A stretch of DNA of 64,000 nucleotides from Trichobilharzia szidati (lineage: Eukaryota; Platyhelminthes; Trematoda; Strigeidida; Schistosomatidae), in contig OX235275.1 of the NCBI GenBank assembly GCA_944472155.2, positions 53,213,228 through 53,277,227 of the forward strand. The letters run 5' to 3'. The notes beneath the pieces are model-generated. The model was not told where the DNA came from. It saw nothing but the letters and a program-made list of their open reading frames with translations, and did not search any database. Below, piece by piece: positions 61,479-64,000 of this stretch. A program made the position numbers and the translations under genes. Numbering within the stretch: position 1 is the first letter of the stretch; every line of letters starts with the position of its first letter.

Positions 61479-61850
61479 TTATATTTCAAAATGACTGGAA
61501 ATCAGAAAGTTTGAACTACTGCTATTTCTGTCATGTTCAAAAATCTCCTGAATGTCTACCTGTAACGAAAGTGAAACTGATTCAAAGTGTTCTACGATGA
61601 CGAACCACCTTGTTTGTTGACCGACCACATTGCAAACTTGATCAATGAAATCATTCGGTAAGCACAAATACAACATTTGAATTTGACAGATGACACTGAC
61701 AAACAAAATATCTGTAAAATAGCCACATTCGTCTGACGAGTCGCAGTAAGGACGAAACATGTGTCTTATATCCTATTGCCAAATAGACTATAAGCAGTGA
61801 TATTATCACTTGCGTTGGTGTTTCAGTTATACAATACGTACTAACCTACC
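61479..61850. other. no gene recognised; possible PLE end sequence
   Basis: CATGTTCAAAAATCTCCTGAATG (61530-61552) also occurs at about 60044-60066 left of the same PLE, so it may be part of the PLE end or the duplicated flank. Confidence 0.35.
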
Positions 61851-61854
61851 TTAC

Positions 61855-62075
61855 GTGGCCCACGAGGGGTCTGTTCCCCAGTCGACGACCCACTGTTAAA
61901 TCTCACCTAGCCGGTAGTTAGTTAGCCTGGTGGTAAAGAGAAAATTCCGGACTAGTGTGATGCCAGCGACCTCTCCTTGTAAAAAAACAAACACCAGCAC
62001 CACTAGTGAAACTTCAAAGCTCAACCTCGAAGTCCTATGTTCCATTTGGAAGGCCAGTGAACAAAATAAATCACT
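61855..62075 (+). mobile_element. tRNA-like SINE with RTE tail, degenerate
   Basis: TCTCACCTAGCCGGTAGTTAG, CCTGGTGGTAAAGAG, TGATGCCAGCGACCTCTCC, TTGTAAAAAAACAAACACC, then GAAACTTCAAAGCTCAACCT, CGAAGTCCTATGTTCCATTT. The order head, leader-like body and RTE tail is the same as at 22556. Confidence 0.65.
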
Positions 62076-62239
62076 ATATATTACCCGTGCATTTTCAGCT
62101 CTTTATTAATAAATGATATGGAGAGAATTTTGACTAGAATTCTATTACACTAACCATCCATAAATATTAGCTTTACACTAGAACAACGGAAGTGGATTAT
62201 TGCAAACGAAATATATATAACTTCGGTACATACGGTTGC

Positions 62240-62665
62240 AAGAATTAGTTTGTAGGGATTCTGTTTGCCTCACGTTAGACGCCGCAGTGATATCAGTTAG
62301 AGGACCATTGAAAACTGGCCACAGGACGAAGTTGCCTGGAGTAATTTCTAGTAAGAAGTCGTGACCAGTGGCGTCCATCCAGTCGGGAGTGAGTATGGGG
62401 TTCCCACTGATGACATTGGTTGGTGCCAGTTGCACTAAAATCATGAATTGGTAGAACTTAGAATTCATGGTCTGGCCATTGAATCGGGTCCCAGTGGCTG
62501 AATGGCTGGTCTATGAGCTTTCCTTCTACCCGGAAGGTCCTGTGTAGGAACCCCGGCGGTGGGTACATAGTGCTGATGATTTCCAAAATAGGACGAAACG
62601 GCTGGCTGGTTGGTTTTCAATGGTTTTCTAACTGATATCAATCCGGGGTCTAACCTGAACCACAT
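62240..62665 (+). mobile_element. hammerhead SINE, full length, with inverted tail at its left end
   Basis: 62240-62325 is a reverse-complement tail (GTTTGTAGGGATTCTGTTTG, CCTCACGTTAGACG). 62326-62665 is a plus-strand unit: leader, A box region CTGAATGGCTGGTCTATGAG, B box GTGTAGGAACCCC, and GTGCTGATGATTTCCAAAAT, AGGACGAAACGG at the hammerhead position. Here CTGATGA and GAAA are intact and the common 3-nt insertion is absent, but the first base pair of stem II is a mismatch. Confidence 0.75.
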
Positions 62666-62679
62666 GGTTTCCTTGATAA

Positions 62680-63310
62680 ATTCTGAAAAGTCAGTGTAAT
62701 GGCCTAACGGCTTAAGGCGCAGTTTTAACCTTCACTAAGAAAAAAAACTACCACAGTAACAATATCAACAATATTATTTCAGTTTCTGTAGTCTGATATG
62801 GCTGGTAATGGGTTAGTTGACATTTCGGTCTTCCTCTAGAAATGTCCTACCACATGCGTTCATGGCCACTGCTAAGCACGCGAAGGTGGGGGATTCCTCA
62901 CATAAACGTGCATGGGCGAATGAGAATGTCTGATGGACATACAGGTGGGTATACCTAGGGAAGCTAGAACACACTTATCCCAAACTTATGGATTCCAGGA
63001 CCGAATGGTGTGTATATGTGAATCTGTCTTGGTAACCATCAACCATGCGAATTCGACTCCTGACACTGCTCTACTACCCTGTGTCAGGATCAAACTTCAG
63101 ATTAAAGTCTCAGAGGGGTAGTAGTACCTTAAGACAACCGCCTCTTTTGATCTAGGTATCCTGGAAATAAGTATCCCAACCCTCGCACAAACTATAAGAC
63201 AAATTTTTTGTGGCACCCATAATATACCAACTCTGTGTCTTAATGATTTACTGCGACTTACTGAAGCAACTACAATCAAAAGCTTTCAACCAAGCCTAGG
63301 CATACAAAAA
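62680..63310. other. unrecognised, repeat-like
   Basis: AGTGTAATGGCCTAACGGCT, TAAGGCGC at 62693-62720 resembles a tRNA-like SINE A box. 62876-63300 is less AT-rich than its surroundings and includes an open stretch at 62933-63121 (GIPREARTHLSQTYGFQDRM) for which I have no family. It may belong to a repeat that occurs once here. Confidence 0.35.
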
Positions 63311-64000
63311 AGGAAGTTTGATCAGTCTTTCAGTCCTCTGGTGACTGCATATTGATTTTGATCACATTAATTGCACAATCATGTGTATTAATGATTTCAG
63401 CTCATTGAGTTAATTTCAATCTTGTGAAGTGTTATTTTCCGGAACTATTGTGTAACCTTCTAAACTCAGATTTCTCTTTTTTCTGTCTATCGCCACCCCC
63501 CTCCCACAGGAAGTCAGTAGAGGGTGAAAATAAATCAGTATATGACTAAGGTACTGGATAACACAGGTGAATTAAAGTATTGGCTCCTTTGAATCAGCAT
63601 ATACTCCCTACTGAAGAGACTAAATAAGGACGAAATCCAGGACCAAGGTATCTTGTCAATTAGCACACTATATTACAATCAATGCGTATAAATCTCTCTC
63701 TAAGAATGAATAATATTATAATTTTTCATTTTCAATGGAATCAATTCATTAGTTTACAAATTCGCTATTTACAACTATTTCTCTGTCAGTCCTACAATCA
63801 ATCAGTTGAACACAATAGTGATCATTAGATATGGCATACAACTGTCAGTAACCTTTATTGTTTTAAAGCTTGATAACAAATCTAAGCTACTACATATCGT
63901 AGTAGAAAACGTGTACACAGAAGCCTATCACCTTCATATTTCTGCATTTATTTTTTATTGTTATATAAATTTATTCAGGTCATTTATATCAATAAAAAGT
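63311..64000. other. no gene recognised; SINE scrap
   Basis: 63595-63650 contains CTACTGAAGAGACTAAATAA, GGACGAAATCC, a diverged hammerhead SINE core with a CUGAAGA box. The remainder is AT-rich. Confidence 0.4.

Noticed and set aside
62933..63121. 62-codon open frame at 62.9 kb
   Set aside because: No family recognised and no splice or promoter evidence; listed only as unrecognised sequence.

Overview
This window looks like AT-rich nuclear DNA of a blood fluke (genus Schistosoma or a close relative; I cannot name the species). The evidence is the repeat content: Penelope-like elements (PLEs) with GIY-YIG endonucleases, hammerhead-bearing tRNA-like SINEs of the S. mansoni Sm-alpha type, RTE- and CR1-type LINEs, a Merlin DNA transposon with a 32-nt intron, and small LTR retrotransposon remnants. 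There are no operons and no bacterial-style gene density. Nearly all recognisable coding sequence is decayed transposon protein.

Layout. 1-14.4 kb is the body of an unrecognised host gene on the minus strand. Three exons (14249-14398, 8998-9153, 3581-3668) have consensus splice sites and matching phases, and a possible fourth lies at 78-190. Their introns are filled with PLE, LINE and SINE copies. 14.4-23.8 kb is a nested repeat block: a PLE with inverted ends, a truncated LTR, a 500-N assembly gap, two LINE families, a decayed Merlin copy interrupted by a solo LTR, and a PLE with a hammerhead motif. 23.8-38.6 kb holds more SINEs and LINEs, the best-preserved element of the window (Merlin, 28583-29718, with terminal inverted repeats and target duplication), a PLE split by a second kind of solo LTR (30964-31321), a CR1 LINE, and a third complete solo LTR. 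At 38641 lies a 3'-truncated histone H2A copy. 40-64 kb is again PLE, RTE and SINE fragments, including a Merlin-related MITE at 47595-47886 and a PLE with hammerhead motifs at both ends (60.1-61.3 kb).

How the parts relate. LINEs probably supply the SINEs. One SINE type ends in a sequence shared with the CR1 3' end. Another has a similar tRNA-like head but carries the RTE leader and the RTE 3' tail. The hammerhead SINEs recur as tandem dimers of about 415 bp, and often carry an inverted copy of their own tail at the 5' side. Three PLE fragments in the window show the same inverted-end structure. I found no clearly functional protein-coding gene other than the host exons; the Merlin transposase is the only transposon protein that is open over most of its length.
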